From contig CM073591.1 of the NCBI GenBank assembly GCA_037074705.1, forward strand, positions 85,602,032-85,666,031: a stretch of 64,000 nt of DNA. The letters are read 5' to 3'. Positions 1 to 11,400 of the stretch are shown here, in pieces (position 1 is the stretch's first letter; the number at the start of each line of letters is the position of its first letter). This DNA comes from Zhengitettix transpicula (Eukaryota; Arthropoda; Insecta; Orthoptera; Tetrigidae). Position numbers and translations under genes: made by a program. Under the pieces are notes generated by a model that was given only the letters and a program-made list of their open reading frames with translations, was not told where the DNA came from and searched no databases.

Positions 1-997
1 AGAATCGTTATGAAAAGGCTTACCTACAAGAATTTGAAGAAGACATTGATTTCTGACCGAGTCGATACAAATTGTTGGCTTAGCAGCAGGGATTCTTGAA
101 TTGGATAGTACGTGGCAGAGGCAATGTTTGTATAGGATGCGCAAGGGAATGTTTTGGGCGTTTCCTATGTTTGCGGAGGAAAGAGCAAAGGTGGTAACTT
201 GGTTCTTCTGGGATCAGGGTCGTCAGCCACGAAGGTTATTCCCATTCAGTTGGACGCTCAGCCAGTGCAACGTGGATTGAATTCAATTCCATCACAACGG
301 TACATATGTCAATTTAGGCATCCAGTTATACGATAGTTACACACACATCAGCTGAGTGTCTTGTGATCAATTTATAAACCCGCTGGTAACACCTGACTTA
401 GATCCAGCCAGACCTACCGCACTAAACCTACATGCGGGCTGAAGTAGCAATAACCGAGCCAAGGTCAGCTTCCTAAATCGAGTAACTTGGCAAAGGATCA
501 ATGAACCTGAAATCTTCTTTAATTTAAGCTAAATTTCTTAATGAAGATGAAAATTATGGTATTTTTCTTATAACTTAACATTGGTTTGTATATAAATAAT
601 TCAGATTGTGGGATAGAATAACTGTTTTTTATAATATGAAAATAACATTTTTACTTTAATATCGAATCCTAATGAATTGACTTTTTAGTGTACACTTATG
701 AACATCAACCAAAAATACTAAAACTATAATTTTTTTCATAATCAGTCCTCAAAATCATTTTCAGAATGTCCACAGCCTAACTTGGATAATCCTTTGCGGA
801 CGATACCTCTGAACTGGCAGTAATCTGTTCTCCAATACACAGAACTGAGTATTTTTTAAAAAACTTGGGGGTGAACAGTCAATATAACACATTTCGTAGT
901 CACTTCACAAGATAAGTTTTCCGTTACTTGTCTGATACCAAATTCGCTGGCATCAAAATGTGATCATGAGTGATGGAGTCACGGGACCTGTTCTATA
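1..997. other. AT-rich non-coding sequence
   Basis: I see no gene, RNA gene or repeat relationship here. The longest plus-strand frame (154-336) has no recognisable domain and unremarkable composition, so I treat it as chance. The stretch ends where the left terminal repeat of a Tigger/pogo relic begins. Confidence 0.6.
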
Positions 998-1735
998 TAG
1001 TGGGCCCTCGGGTTACGAACTAATTCGATTCTGGACTCTGGATTGTTCCTGAGTTCTTCGTATCCCGAATCTTTTTCTCCCATTAAAATACAAGTAAACA
1101 CAATTTTTTACAGTCTCAAAAATACAGAAAATACTTTTGTTGTTCCATTTAGTTAAGTAAATATCGGAGTAACGTTTATAAATATCAGCAATGAAATATT
1201 AAGAATCATGTTTAGATTACATACATTATTTTCGTTGGATCTTTTTAGCTGGTCTTCCTGGATCAAAAGACGATCAACGCATAATTGTCTATCGTTTTTA
1301 CATTTTACAATATTTTCTTACCATTCAAAATGTTAATAAATCTATTTACCACTATTTTGTAATGGTTGTGTTTTTTTTAACAAATCGCTGCATTTCACTC
1401 CATTTCCTGCCTTTAATGTGCGACCTAGTAGCTCAATTTTTAGGTACTTATTTCCTCAATCTACAAAATAACAAGTTCTTCAGCGGTGAGCTTATCTCGA
1501 AGATCCTCCAATACCACCCGCACGGCATCGACGTAAAGACCATACTGTTACCAATGGAAACACTTTCACCAACTGCTGCAGTTGGTTCGTCAAAATCTCA
1601 TTCTGGGCTACAACTGGGCCAAAAATTTATGGGAAACGGATAAAACAAGGCAATAACTAGGCGGGAATTTTATAACAGAGTTACAAGCGTGCATTCGCAA
1701 GTCGAAGCTGTGTTCGTAACCCGAGGAAAAAATTG
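998..1735 (-). mobile_element. Tigger/pogo-type DNA transposon relic
   Basis: The two ends are inverted copies of each other. CCTCGGGTTACGAAC sits at about 1007-1021, and its reverse complement is at about 1712-1726. The left end reads TA then (C to T)AGTGGGCCCTCGGG, matching the CAGT...CCTCG...TTACGAA termini known for Tigger/pogo elements. A subterminal motif related to GTTCGTATCCCGAA follows at about 1055-1070. At about 740 bp the element is far shorter than an autonomous Tigger (over 2 kb), so it is internally deleted. The right end is more eroded and the TA duplication is not clear there. Orientation is taken from the transposase scrap on the minus strand. Confidence 0.7.
1440..1532 (-). 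pseudogene. Tigger transposase C-terminal fragment
   Basis: The minus-strand frame reads VDAVRVVLEDLRDKLTAEEL, then VIL, a stop, IEEIST and another stop. The acidic LEDxRxxLTxEEL pattern resembles the C-terminal tail of Tigger/jerky-type transposases (EELLEDHxEELTTEEL in the family). It lies inside the pair of terminal inverted repeats, which supports the assignment. The catalytic DDE domain and the CENP-B-like DNA-binding domain are absent, so nothing functional remains. Confidence 0.55.
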
Positions 1736-2617
1736 TTTTTAAAAGTTGTTCCTAGCCAGAATTGATCGTATCCGAAGAGTCTGCTGTGTAACATAACAGA
1801 CGTTAAATGTTAGTCATTAGTAACCATTTTTACGGAAACCACAGTTCTGACAATGGTCACTATTTCAGAGAGGCGCTAGTTACGTATAATCAGATATGAT
1901 GCACTTGTTTATAATAAAAGGCATTTATTACAAAGATAAAATGTTACTATCATGAAAAAATATAATAATTCGTTTATGTTATAAGAATTATTAATTCAAC
2001 AACTTCGGCTTAGATAAATCAGAAGGAGAACTAATCACTGTGATGTTCTTGTAATTTTCAGTTTGGGTTTCAATCATCAATACGAACTGAGGCAGAGGAC
2101 AGGCGAAGGGTGAAAATAAATTGAGAGAACATATTTGCAAAGGAGAAAAATCTGTGAACTCTGTCTTCCTTGGACCTAATTTCTCAGTTATGGGTACCAT
2201 CCATCAATGAGACAAAATTCTTCTAAAATATTTTTTGCGTGGGAGAATCTCAACTATTCGCAATCCGAGATCGGTAGTCTACTTTGGGTACAGTAGGACG
2301 ACACCGTCTTACGGGAAACATAATTGCATCTCTTTCTCTATTCTCTAAAATATGAAGATGAATTTTGTTAAATCATCGAAATATTTTATGTAATCTGTGT
2401 AATTGGGTATTAACTACAAATTAAAATGTTTCTTAAAATGTTTCAGTTACATCTTGGAAATATATTTAGGAGAATATGATCTTATTGGACACTTTAAATC
2501 AGGATTGAAAGACCATCTCCAATATTTTGCGTTAATTAAAACTGGATTGGTAGGATATTATGTGTGAACAATCGTCAACAGACAAATCCATTCTTCAATA
2601 TTTTAGGGGGGAAAAAT
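1736..2617. other. AT-rich non-coding sequence
   Basis: I see nothing beyond low-complexity A/T runs. The minus frame at 1991-2200 has no recognisable feature and I do not support it as a gene. Confidence 0.55.
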
Positions 2618-3040
2618 TCATAAATCGTATAGAGTCGTCTGGCAGTAATTGACAGGAAGGCAGCAAACCAATCGTGTTGGACGCGATATCGGCTGGTTTA
2701 CGTCGTGGACGTGCGCGGTAGCTGTGACAGCCGTCATTGTGTTTGTACACGAGAGCGTAGCCATGGAAGTGACGTCACCATCTGGCGTCGAGCCAGCGCC
2801 GTGACGTTGGAACAGCAAAAGCGAGGATGCACATTAGGGCTCGTTTAAAGCACACAACACAAGGCTTACACGCGCGGAATTAATGCCCCAGAAGCCAGAG
2901 TCGCACGCAAGAAATCTTAATAAGCACGCTGCTGCTCGCACTGTTTCGCCACCCAAAGCTTGACAAACAGCACCACGAGGAAAGCAACCATGTCTCTTCG
3001 TTACGCTGATCCTGAACTCAAATTGGCACAAGGGTTCAGC
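2618..3040. promoter_or_regulatory. GC/CpG-rich block with a CRE palindrome
   Basis: Base composition shifts from AT-rich flanks to a CpG-containing block of about 400 bp. It holds the ten-base palindrome GTGACGTCAC at 2769-2778, which contains the full CREB/ATF consensus TGACGTCA. Two minus-strand frames (2618-2818 and 2834-3031) run through it but resemble nothing I know. A conserved regulatory element or the 5' part of an unseen transcript are both possible. I see no TATA box or Inr arrangement. Confidence 0.25.
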
Positions 3041-4939
3041 ATTCCGACTCTAATTTTATTAGACCTAAGCTATATATTTGCTACCAAAACTTGGAAAATA
3101 TTTTATTTTAATTCTCACAATTCATGGTAGATCGTCCATTTGGACATTTGAACCAGAATGTAATTTATTACATACTAAGATATATTAACAGTATATTTTG
3201 GGGTCAGAGTTCGCGTTTAACGATAAATAATAATCGTTATAAAGTAGCTATTCATTCCAATGATGGAATTAAGAAAGAAATTCTTTCTAAATGTTTAAAT
3301 CCTAGGAATTGTAAATATAAATGCGGGGCGTGTATATGAAGCTGGCTGGATCCGAAGGATTTGGCCGGTTGGTTTTAAAACTGTCAGATTTTTATTTTTC
3401 CAAAACTTTTTATTTGAATATTGAAAAGGCACCCTAATTCAAGAAATACCTGTTTTTGAAACTTATTGTCAATAGTCTTAAACCAATTGCGTCCATCTGT
3501 AATGTTGTTCAGTAAGGAGCTATGATTCCTTGTGTAGCAAGTGATTTTTACACAGTAAATATATAAAATTTAAATTGTTTAAATACGCTATTTGGATAAA
3601 ATATTCCATGCTCATTTTGGTATGCAAGAAGTACAGAGATTTTTTGGAAACAATGCAAGTACTTGAATCGGCGTCAATGTATCGACGATGGTGCACCAAT
3701 TCGAGGCATTGAACAAAGTCTTTTGGGACGTGACTTAATTCAAAACAAGTGGATATTGAACCTGACAAGGGAACGGGAACAACGTTCAGAAATTTCTAGA
3801 AACGGGAATTCTGCTAGGAAGTGATTGGATGAACGCTTCTTTGAAGGGAAAAATGCAACGTTTTGTTTTGTTGGGGAATGAGACCGAAAATTAATTTTTC
3901 GAATATAATTGGTCAGTGATGAAATTGACATGGATAAATGAAAAATAATGAGGAAGTAAAATTGTAGAATTGAGAGCGGCTTAAGAGTTGAAAGAATAGC
4001 CAGCGTGACAAAACCAGACAGACGAGCGAGTATCATCACAGCGTCGCATAACACTACATCCATATATTGTAGCGGGGTTCCTGTACAAGGATTTCAGGTG
4101 CCTTCCACTCATATTACTGAGTCTCGTCCCAAAAACGAGATAATCGAAAGATGGAAGCGACTATTATATTTAAAAATTTCCCTTTATATACGAAAGTTTG
4201 AGTCTGATTTAATTTATAAATAATGGTTGTTTTGTAAATGTTTGATAAAATAAATAGTACAGTATATTTTTATGAAATCTTCATTTTTATAGCTACTTTA
4301 TTTTTAAAATATTGGCATTCTTGCTTAAGAGTTCATTTATACGATTATTTGAAGCGTCGAGTTCAACTTTCCTGTCTTCCCAGACACATCTCTATCAAAT
4401 GCTTTACTGTTACTGTTTCAATGGAGATAAAATTGTGTGTGCAAGAACCACCTCAGTTCAAGTATTTAGATTTTCTTTTTTAGATAAATTCAACACTCCT
4501 TTATCCGGGAACCATCAAAATAAAATTAATTTTGGAATTATACTCACAAAACAATGGTGAAAATCACCAGCTGTTTCGGAATAATAGGATTTGATAGCCT
4601 GATTTTCTGTAGTAGTAATAATATTCCTTCAGTAGTTCCAAGTTGTTTAACATGAATATGAAATGTTAAACCAATTAATATGCATAGGAAAAAACGATAA
4701 TTGTATGAAGTGAAGCTGGAAAAAACTTGAAAACATAGTGCATAATATTACTATCGAGGGAAAAGGAGAGATTTAATAAAGAGAAAAAAATCTCATGCAA
4801 ACCGAGAAGGGGGGGATGCGTTTGAATATTCCGTTCACTTAACGAGCGAACTCGTGCCGGCCTCTGCTCTGCATGTGCGCATTAAATATGGTAACAGCGC
4901 TTTTGGAAATTGCGCAAACCGCCCCAAGCTACTTCGGTG
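3041..4939. other. AT-rich non-coding sequence
   Basis: Several overlapping frames on both strands (3520-4560) lack recognisable domains and contradict each other, as expected of chance frames in AT-rich DNA. I see no repeat relationship inside the window. Confidence 0.5.
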
Positions 4940-5206
4940 ATGAGCTCATCTCCTATTCGCCCAAACTGGGCCCTTCAAATTGCAAACGTTGTGGAATTTA
5001 AAAATTCATTGCAATCCATGTACTCAGTCGTCGCCATCACCAGCGTATATTGGATAGAGCCACCTGCTGGTCCTACGAACGACCTTTCCTCGCTTTCCTC
5101 CGCCATCCCCCAGATAATTACTCGAAAATCTGCTCCGAAGTCCGTCTCCTCATTTCCATTACAAATATGCGAACCAAAATTTCGAGGTAAAAAAACATCC
5201 GTCTGA
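4940..5206 (+). CDS. unrecognised short ORF, 88 codons
   Basis: An ATG at 4940 opens 88 codons in a patch richer in G+C than its surroundings. The product has a mixed, fairly protein-like composition (MSSSPIRPNW at the start, FRGKKTSV at the end), with no signal peptide or motif I recognise. The antisense frame over the same DNA is also largely open (about 76 codons), so neither strand is clearly favoured. It could be an exon, a decayed transposon gene or chance. I cannot assign a function. Confidence 0.15.
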   Translation: MSSSPIRPNWALQIANVVEFKNSLQSMYSVVAITSVYWIEPPAGPTNDLSSLSSAIPQIITRKSAPKSVSSFPLQICEPKFRGKKTSV

Positions 5207-5838
5207 GCTTATTCTCGGCGGAACTATGTATCTATCTATATCACTACTTGAATCATGCGGGAAAAAAAGCTATGGTACAATAAACTTATAACTCACAAAT
5301 CTAAATTACCAACAATAGAAGTTAATGATCAAAAACTAGTTTAATCGTCACTTTAGCATTGTCGAATTTTCTATAGGAATTGTATGTAATAATCGAATTT
5401 TAATTTTTGGAATAGTTCGTGAGTCGGTTTACTATAGTAAAAATATTTATATATGACTACTATAAATTGTATATATTATATAATAATAAGTATATTCACA
5501 AGAAATAATAAAAATAACTCTCGGATCATGATAATTTAATAATATTTAATCAAACACGTCCCAGATTTAATTGAGTTCCTGAAAATGATAACATCATATA
5601 AATACTTTAACGTCCCTTGAATTATTACATTTAATCTAACCACATGATGTCGTTCTTCATGGTGGCGGCGATTTAATGTTTCCTTATAGTTTTCAGTTTA
5701 ACTAACTTCAAATTATATAAACATAATTATAGACCAGAATATATTTTGCGTAACCATTTTGCAGTTTCCGACTTTGAGAAGAAAAAAGTACATGGATTCT
5801 GAAAGGCTTATTTATATAGAATGAGGCAGCAGCGAAGG
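5207..5838. other. AT-rich non-coding sequence
   Basis: I see nothing here apart from A/T-rich low complexity around 5400-5520. Confidence 0.55.
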
Positions 5839-5890
5839 CATGTGGCGCAGATTGAGGGGGGGAGGCAGCGCGCAATAAACACATACACTA
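5839..5890 (+). repeat. short dispersed repeat, copy 1
   Basis: This segment has a G-rich core (GATTGAGGGGGGGAGG) followed by AATAAACACATACAC. A clear inverted-orientation relative lies at about 35325-35372, where the opposite strand reads ATTTGAGGGAGGGGAGG and then AAATAAACACATACAC. The family is unknown to me. It may be the end of a larger element whose other parts have diverged. Confidence 0.45.
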
Positions 5891-7164
5891 AAACTATCTA
5901 ACGCGTAGAGGGGGTAACACTCTAGGCATAACGGAGTGGGTAACGCTCTGAACTCATGTGCTGCATCCCTACGTACGAATTTCTATTTTCAATAACTTAA
6001 AAGGTCAGAATATCTCACTCACTCTTGTCTTCCCTAAATCACGTTTCCAAATTACCTTTTGGTCAAACACAAATCAACTAATTTTCTGCAAATTAAACTA
6101 CCCAAAAATTATTATATCTGAATTGAAGCAGCGCCCTCCAAAAAATTTATAATCCAAGCTGGACCCCAAATACTTCATAATACCCAAAATAATTAAAATA
6201 TTTCATTCTAATGATTTAAATTAACTGAAATTCATTATTGAACCTAACTTTTATACAATACTTTGGTGGTTAAAACCAGCTGTTGGTAGATTTACCTTCA
6301 TTTTCACAAAAAGCATAAAATAAATTAATTGAAAAGAAAGAAAACTGTTCCATTTGAATTCAGAGTTTTTCAGCCTTCTAATGAACAAGTCGCACTTTGT
6401 AACATTTATTTCATTTGAAAACTATAATATTTTAGAATAGATATTTTAAACTTTCGTTTATGCTCATTTAACTGACGTTGCACAATAACGACAGTTCACA
6501 GGGTTTTGAAGAAAACATATATTATTAATTTTGAGGCTTCAGAAAAAAAATTGAACAGTTTTATCGAGAAGAAAAGTGGATCAGAAGATCGGAAGTAATG
6601 TGCCGTTTTAGCTTCAAATGTTGAACAAACCTACTTTGATTCGAATAATGTGGTTCTGAGGAAGCCGGAAAATACGTGGAGGAAACACACAAGAATTATT
6701 TAAACTAATTCGCATTAAAAACTTCCAACTTAGATTCTGGAGCGTAAGTTGCTAGATTGTGAGGGGATCACGTTCTCTCGAAATTACTTTAAGTTAATAT
6801 CTGCGATCTCATTAACAAAATTATCAACAGATAAAGTACTAAATGAATCGCATAATTCACGTTCACTTAAGTACTTGGCAATTAATAGTCATGATCACCC
6901 AAATGGGTCGTAGATTTAAGCATCAATAAAGATTGTCGATTCGTTTGATTTCACGGACGTAGTAATGAAAAAAGTTATGTATATATATAAATTTGTATGG
7001 AAAATGAGGGTGGGTGTCGCCATGTTACACATGAAAAAGTTTTTATAATATTCGGAAGCGTTTAGCTCCCTGCGTCAAACACTTTGAGTGTCGGCCGACT
7101 TCATAGCAAGCCATATAAATTGTTTTGATAATATCACATCTCACTTGCACACAAATACCACACG
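5891..7164. other. non-coding sequence, no clear feature
   Basis: The frame 5958-6152 is not supported. A 35-bp stretch near 6265-6300 (with TTTGGTGGTT and GTTGGTAG) resembles part of the modular repeat at about 38388-38422. The match is too short to call a copy. Confidence 0.4.
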
Positions 7165-7167
7165 CAC

Positions 7168-7170
7168 ATG

Positions 7171-7229
<59 letters not shown>
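7168..7229. repeat. (AC)n(AT)n microsatellite
   Basis: A pure AC tract is followed directly by a pure AT tract. The AT part borders the upstream edge of the first of two neighbouring LTRs. Confidence 0.95.
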
Positions 7230-7232
<3 letters not shown>

Positions 7233-8251
7233 ATTACAGAATATATAATATATAATAATAATAATTAGAGGTAATTAGAGAATTAATAATTGGGCAATGG
7301 CAGTAAATTGTTATCGGCGAGAATATAAACACAACAATAGGTAAAACATGTACAGGCGAGCCTTTGTCGGCGGCGAGCGTGTAAGCTACGGGGCTCACAA
7401 CTTGTGTTGCAGGAAAGGTGTTATTAACAGCAGCTACACACAGATTTCGTCGAGAGTCGCACACAGAATTTCATCGAGTGAGTTGCAGACAAATTTTCAA
7501 TAAGTAAAGTTGGACATAGTATTTTTATCAAGTAAAGACAGTTAAAAGGTTTCGTCGAGAAGGAGTGGATAACATTCTGATTTACCTTTAATCAGAACGA
7601 GAATTATAATATTTGCTGGAGAGAGATAGAGAGAGACTTAATGCAGGGGTCCACAGTGTTGTACGGAGTATTTGTGCCAGGTGAAAGATACAAAAGTTTT
7701 GGACGTTAATTTTAAACAAATTAAATTCTGTATAACGATGGCCTGTTACATGTGAATAGTGTATCAAAGAGCCCAAACGAATGCCTGGAACCAGTTAACA
7801 AAACTGTTAGTACTTTATAAAATTTATTGTAAACGTTAAAGAAAAAGATAAATCGCCAGATTTCGGATTCAAGTTCATTTATTGTTTTAATTTTAATCAA
7901 GTAGAATGATGTAAATTTTAGTTTGTTAATTTTTGAGAGTAGGAGAAGGTTTGTTCTTTGTTTAAAAGGCCCAGTTAACGACCCTGAGATAAGAGTAAAT
8001 GAGTTTGTAAAATAGTAAAATATTAATGTAAATAATCACGACAAGAAAATTTGTTACCATAAATTTAAATAAATTAATTGTTTTCTGATGTTTAAGTTCT
8101 GTAATTATTTAACATCCTTTCACTTAAAATTTAATAAATAAATTCATCCGTTAATTAATAATAATTATTTTAATTATTTGAGTATTACAAAATGGCGTGC
8201 CAAAGAGAGGCAAATTAATTGTTAACTAATTAAAATCATTTACTTATTACA
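7230..8251 (+). mobile_element. solo LTR, (AT)n-associated family, copy 1
   Basis: The right end is TTATTACA followed by (AT)6. The left edge lies just after the AT microsatellite, but I cannot place the expected TGT exactly. It shares landmarks with the other copies. AAAGGCCC...GACCCTG at about 7965-7986 matches copy 2 at 8951-8973. GATGGCCTGTTA at 7738 matches copy 4 (minus strand, about 57681-57693). Near its 3' end, ATTACA followed by AAATGGCGTGCC (about 8186-8203) precedes the final TTATTACA, as in copies 3 and 4. There is no internal region on either side, so this is a solo LTR. Confidence 0.5.
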
Positions 8252-8263
8252 ATATATATATAT
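8252..8263. repeat. (AT)6 spacer between two LTRs
   Basis: Only this 12-bp AT tract separates the ...TTACA end of LTR copy 1 from the TGTAGC start of copy 2. Confidence 0.9.
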
Positions 8264-9182
8264 TGTAGCAATTGCAAATATGTAATTAATAAATAAATAT
8301 GTTCTTTCATTATTGGTGGTGTAACTCTCCATGGCATTGCAACTGTATTGTTTGGCGAGAAGGCGGAGACGATAATGCTCGCTACAAAGTGATTGTCAAA
8401 AAAGTATAAATAGAAGTTCAGGACCTTTAGCGGACTTCAGTGTGTTAGAAGTTGCCGGAGCAGAATGTAGCAGAGTGTTTTTGTCAGAGAAAGATTGTCA
8501 AGTATGTAGCGAGCGAACCCAGTTACTCGTAACGATGTTTTACGCAGATCTACAGTAAATCAGATATTTACAGAAAACAAAATGTGAACAATAGAAGGCG
8601 AATTAGTCAATCGAACGGTGTGTGATCTACAAACAATTAGATATTCAGAATCAGAAAGACATCGACAGTGTTCCAAAGTGTTTACAAACGATAAGAAAGT
8701 AGAATCAGTGCAAATGGTCTGTTAGTGAAAAGTGTAGTAAATAAAAAGAAAAATTAATTAAATATCAAATTACGTGAGCATAAACCCAGACAGAATGGTA
8801 TGTAATTCCAACAAATTTTAATCTGTAAACCTTATATGTAAATATCACTTGCCGTCAAATTTCGATAACTTTAATAGAATTACATTACTTTCAGATTAGT
8901 AATAGTTGTTTTTATTGTAAATTAAAATTCATTTTTTGTACTATATTTTTAAAGGCCCGATAGGCGGCCCTGAAATGGAGTTCTCACAAAATCCGAAGCA
9001 TAATATTAAAAATGTAAATTCAACGAAGACTAAATTATGTTAAATAAATAAATTTGTTATATTTTTAAATATTTGGATTAATTTCAACTTTCTTCATTTA
9101 TTTCTTTTAGTAAAATAGTGAATACCACTTAATTTTTACCTAACGTGATGTTTTTTCCGCTTAATAAAAAGTGATTATTACA
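8264..9182 (+). mobile_element. solo LTR, (AT)n-associated family, copy 2
   Basis: The unit starts TGTAGCAATTGC and ends GATTATTACA, the TG...CA ends expected of an LTR, with ATAT on both sides as a possible target duplication. At 919 bp it holds a TATA box and initiator near its 5' end (about 8405 and 8437), AATAAA signals near 9040-9060, and AAAGGCCC...GGCCCTGA at 8951-8973. A block at 8815-8877 (ATGGTATGTAA, then TGTAAACCTTATAT) recurs in copy 4 on the minus strand at 57561-57625. No gag-pol sequence is attached, so it is a solo LTR. The superfamily (gypsy) is inferred from copy 4's primer-binding site. Confidence 0.65.
8405..8441 (+). promoter_or_regulatory. TATA box and initiator inside LTR copy 2
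   Basis: TATAAATA at 8405-8412 is followed by TTCAGTGTG at 8436-8444. The initiator A at 8439 is 34 bp from the first T of the TATA box, close to the spacing of an arthropod core promoter (TCAGT initiator). This fits the U3/R boundary of an LTR. The sequence does not show whether it is used. Confidence 0.5.
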
Positions 9183-9209
9183 ATATATTTTCAACTCGAC
9201 ATTTCATTA

Positions 9210-9460
9210 CATCCCGATTACTATTCTGATGGCCCAACTTAATCTTTCTTCTTTACGATATCTGCTTCTCAATGTTCGTTTTCCTTTCCATCAACTGATC
9301 GTTCAGCTTGTAGTTAACGACTCCATTGGTTAAATTCCAGAATCACTTTTGTCCAGTGTCCATCTATTCGTCGCGCAATGGGTCTTGTCAACTCCCATTT
9401 ATCATTTACTAAATGCCCACATGTCTTGTCTCATCCAATATTTCGCGAGACCACGAAACA
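9210..9460 (-). pseudogene. RTE/BovB-like LINE C-terminal relic
   Basis: The minus-strand translation gives KWELTRPIARRIDGHWTKV followed by ILEF. It lines up with the KWNWAGHVARRTDGRWGKKVLEW signature downstream of the reverse transcriptase in RTE/BovB-type LINEs. After a frame change it continues with ERSVDGKENEH and EADIVKKKD, echoing RSVGRPPTRWTDDIVKVAG of the same proteins. Internal stops and at least one frameshift show that it is dead. The reverse-transcriptase and endonuclease domains are missing. The match is from memory of the family pattern, not from a search. Confidence 0.5.
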
Positions 9461-11361
9461 TTCTATTTCCACTTTTAACCCTTAAATTCTGGACTTTTTA
9501 TTTTATTTGTATCAAATATTACTCTGAAAGGTACAACGAAACGAAAATCATGGACGCATTATTGCACATGGAAACAATGCAAGTAGTGTTGCTGTACGAC
9601 TACGTTGAGTGGTTTTCCATTAGTACGATGTATAGATTTAGAACTTGTAAATGTATGTGTTAAGAAACGATTCATTTAAGGTTTAAAGGTATTTGAGCAC
9701 CATTTTGCGAAAAAAATTGGAACATATCCCAGAGTAAATTACAGTTACATACTGAACAAAATATGAGTTTATTATCGTCGCTATATAGTTTTGCTCCACG
9801 TATTCATTTAACATTCGCTTCTATCCCTTAACTTCACACACACTCGATTGATAACTCCAGACAACGGGGAAATGGTAATGTCTTCGAATTTTTGTTCTAT
9901 AGCTGAATGCCCGGCCTTTTCGCATTCTGGCAATAATTCAGTCTCTTTTTCTTGTCAATATCAATTTCTTGACAATGTCAAATCATTATTCGTTGCTTGT
10001 ATATAAATTACTAAAAAATGAAATACAATACATATTAAGGAATAGCTACAGTTTATTTAATAATTTATTGGCAGTAATCTACGAAACTGTTATGCGTAGG
10101 CGTCATAGTTCTTACTATGAAAGAAAAAAATAGTTTTTACATCGTTTTATCTCACATTTATGAAACTCTTTCCCATTAGGACAATTTCAGAAGACGCATA
10201 AGGTTTTTAAAATTTTCTACACTAGTTGTATTAAATTACAATAGAGTTAGGTTTCCGCAGAGTGGCTGTTCTTCGTAAATATAGTGGTTTAATTTCTTAG
10301 GTAATTACGGCTCTGCGCACTATACAACATGTCATGTTGTATTTGTATCCTCTCACTCAAATGTAATGGAAAAGTAACTTGATACGTTGACGAATGTAGG
10401 AAACGGAGACGTTGTGGAAGCGGCAAATTCTTATTAAGAACTCAGTTGTTGCTTGAGAGTTGTCGGCGTGAACTGCAAGCTTAGCTTAATATGGAAACAG
10501 ATTAATTAAAGTTGCCAGTTTTCTGTAGTGAAGGAGTGCCCCAAAGTGAAGGAAATTATCTAAGCACTCTCGGGCTTCGGTGATGCAGCGGCCACTAACC
10601 CTTCCCCCAGTGAGTGGAATCTGGGAAGGTAGTCAGTTGGCGTTCTACCTAGCAACATTTGCCTGGATATCAAGCAAGAAAACTCTAAAAATAACGAACA
10701 GTTAGTACAGGGCTCGGTTAAACTCGTGAGTAACTTAAATAATAATTCATATACACTTGTATTTTCTACATAAAGAGGTGGAGATAAATAGCTATCCATG
10801 TAAAAATACCATGCGCGGGCTTCCACTGGTTTGTGATTTTAGGCCGGAGCTCACTTTAACACAAACCTTTATTTTGACAACTGAGTAGTGCAAAAACTAT
10901 TATAAAGACATTAAAACACGAAAATATATTGTGTTTAGTTCTTCATAAGCTGTATGCCATAAAGCTCATACGTAAAAGTTAAGAGATGATGAGTATAGGG
11001 TGTTATAAAAATATCTTGCTTGTATATCCCGTTCGTAAGTGACAATTAATGTTCTTAAAAATGGTAGTACCGTTGTTCCAGCTTGCCTCGAAGGAAAGGT
11101 TCCCCCTTACGACAACAACCCCCACCATCTCCCTTCTCCTACTGCGCAGTTCGTACGCCTCGTCATATCTCACGGCCTATACATTGCTCCTGTATGAGTA
11201 TTATGCATTTCACTAGTTGGCAATAGTTTATTTTTCGAATACGAGTTCTGAGGCCCTTAAACTCGAAGAATTTTTCACACAATTTTTTACATATTCGAAT
11301 TTAACAAGTGGTTGCATTAAAGAGTTTCCAATAAGAAATCTACATTCTGTTTAGAAGTGAG
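9461..11361. other. non-coding sequence, no recognised gene
   Basis: Frames at 9349-9663 (plus) and 10560-10826 (minus) lack recognisable motifs. The first overlaps the RTE-like relic antisense. A modest rise in G+C near 10560-10640 has no feature I can name. Confidence 0.45.
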
Positions 11362-11400
11362 ATGGTTAGAAGAAACCAAAAAATTGATTAAAAATAATAA

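Noticed and set aside
3740..4063. 107-codon minus frame with a hydrophobic middle
   Set aside because: It overlaps contradictory frames on both strands, shows no recognisable family, and its hydrophobicity follows from T-rich codons.
9349..9663. 104-codon plus frame
   Set aside because: It lacks an ATG at its start, and its first third is antisense to the RTE-like relic, which has better support.
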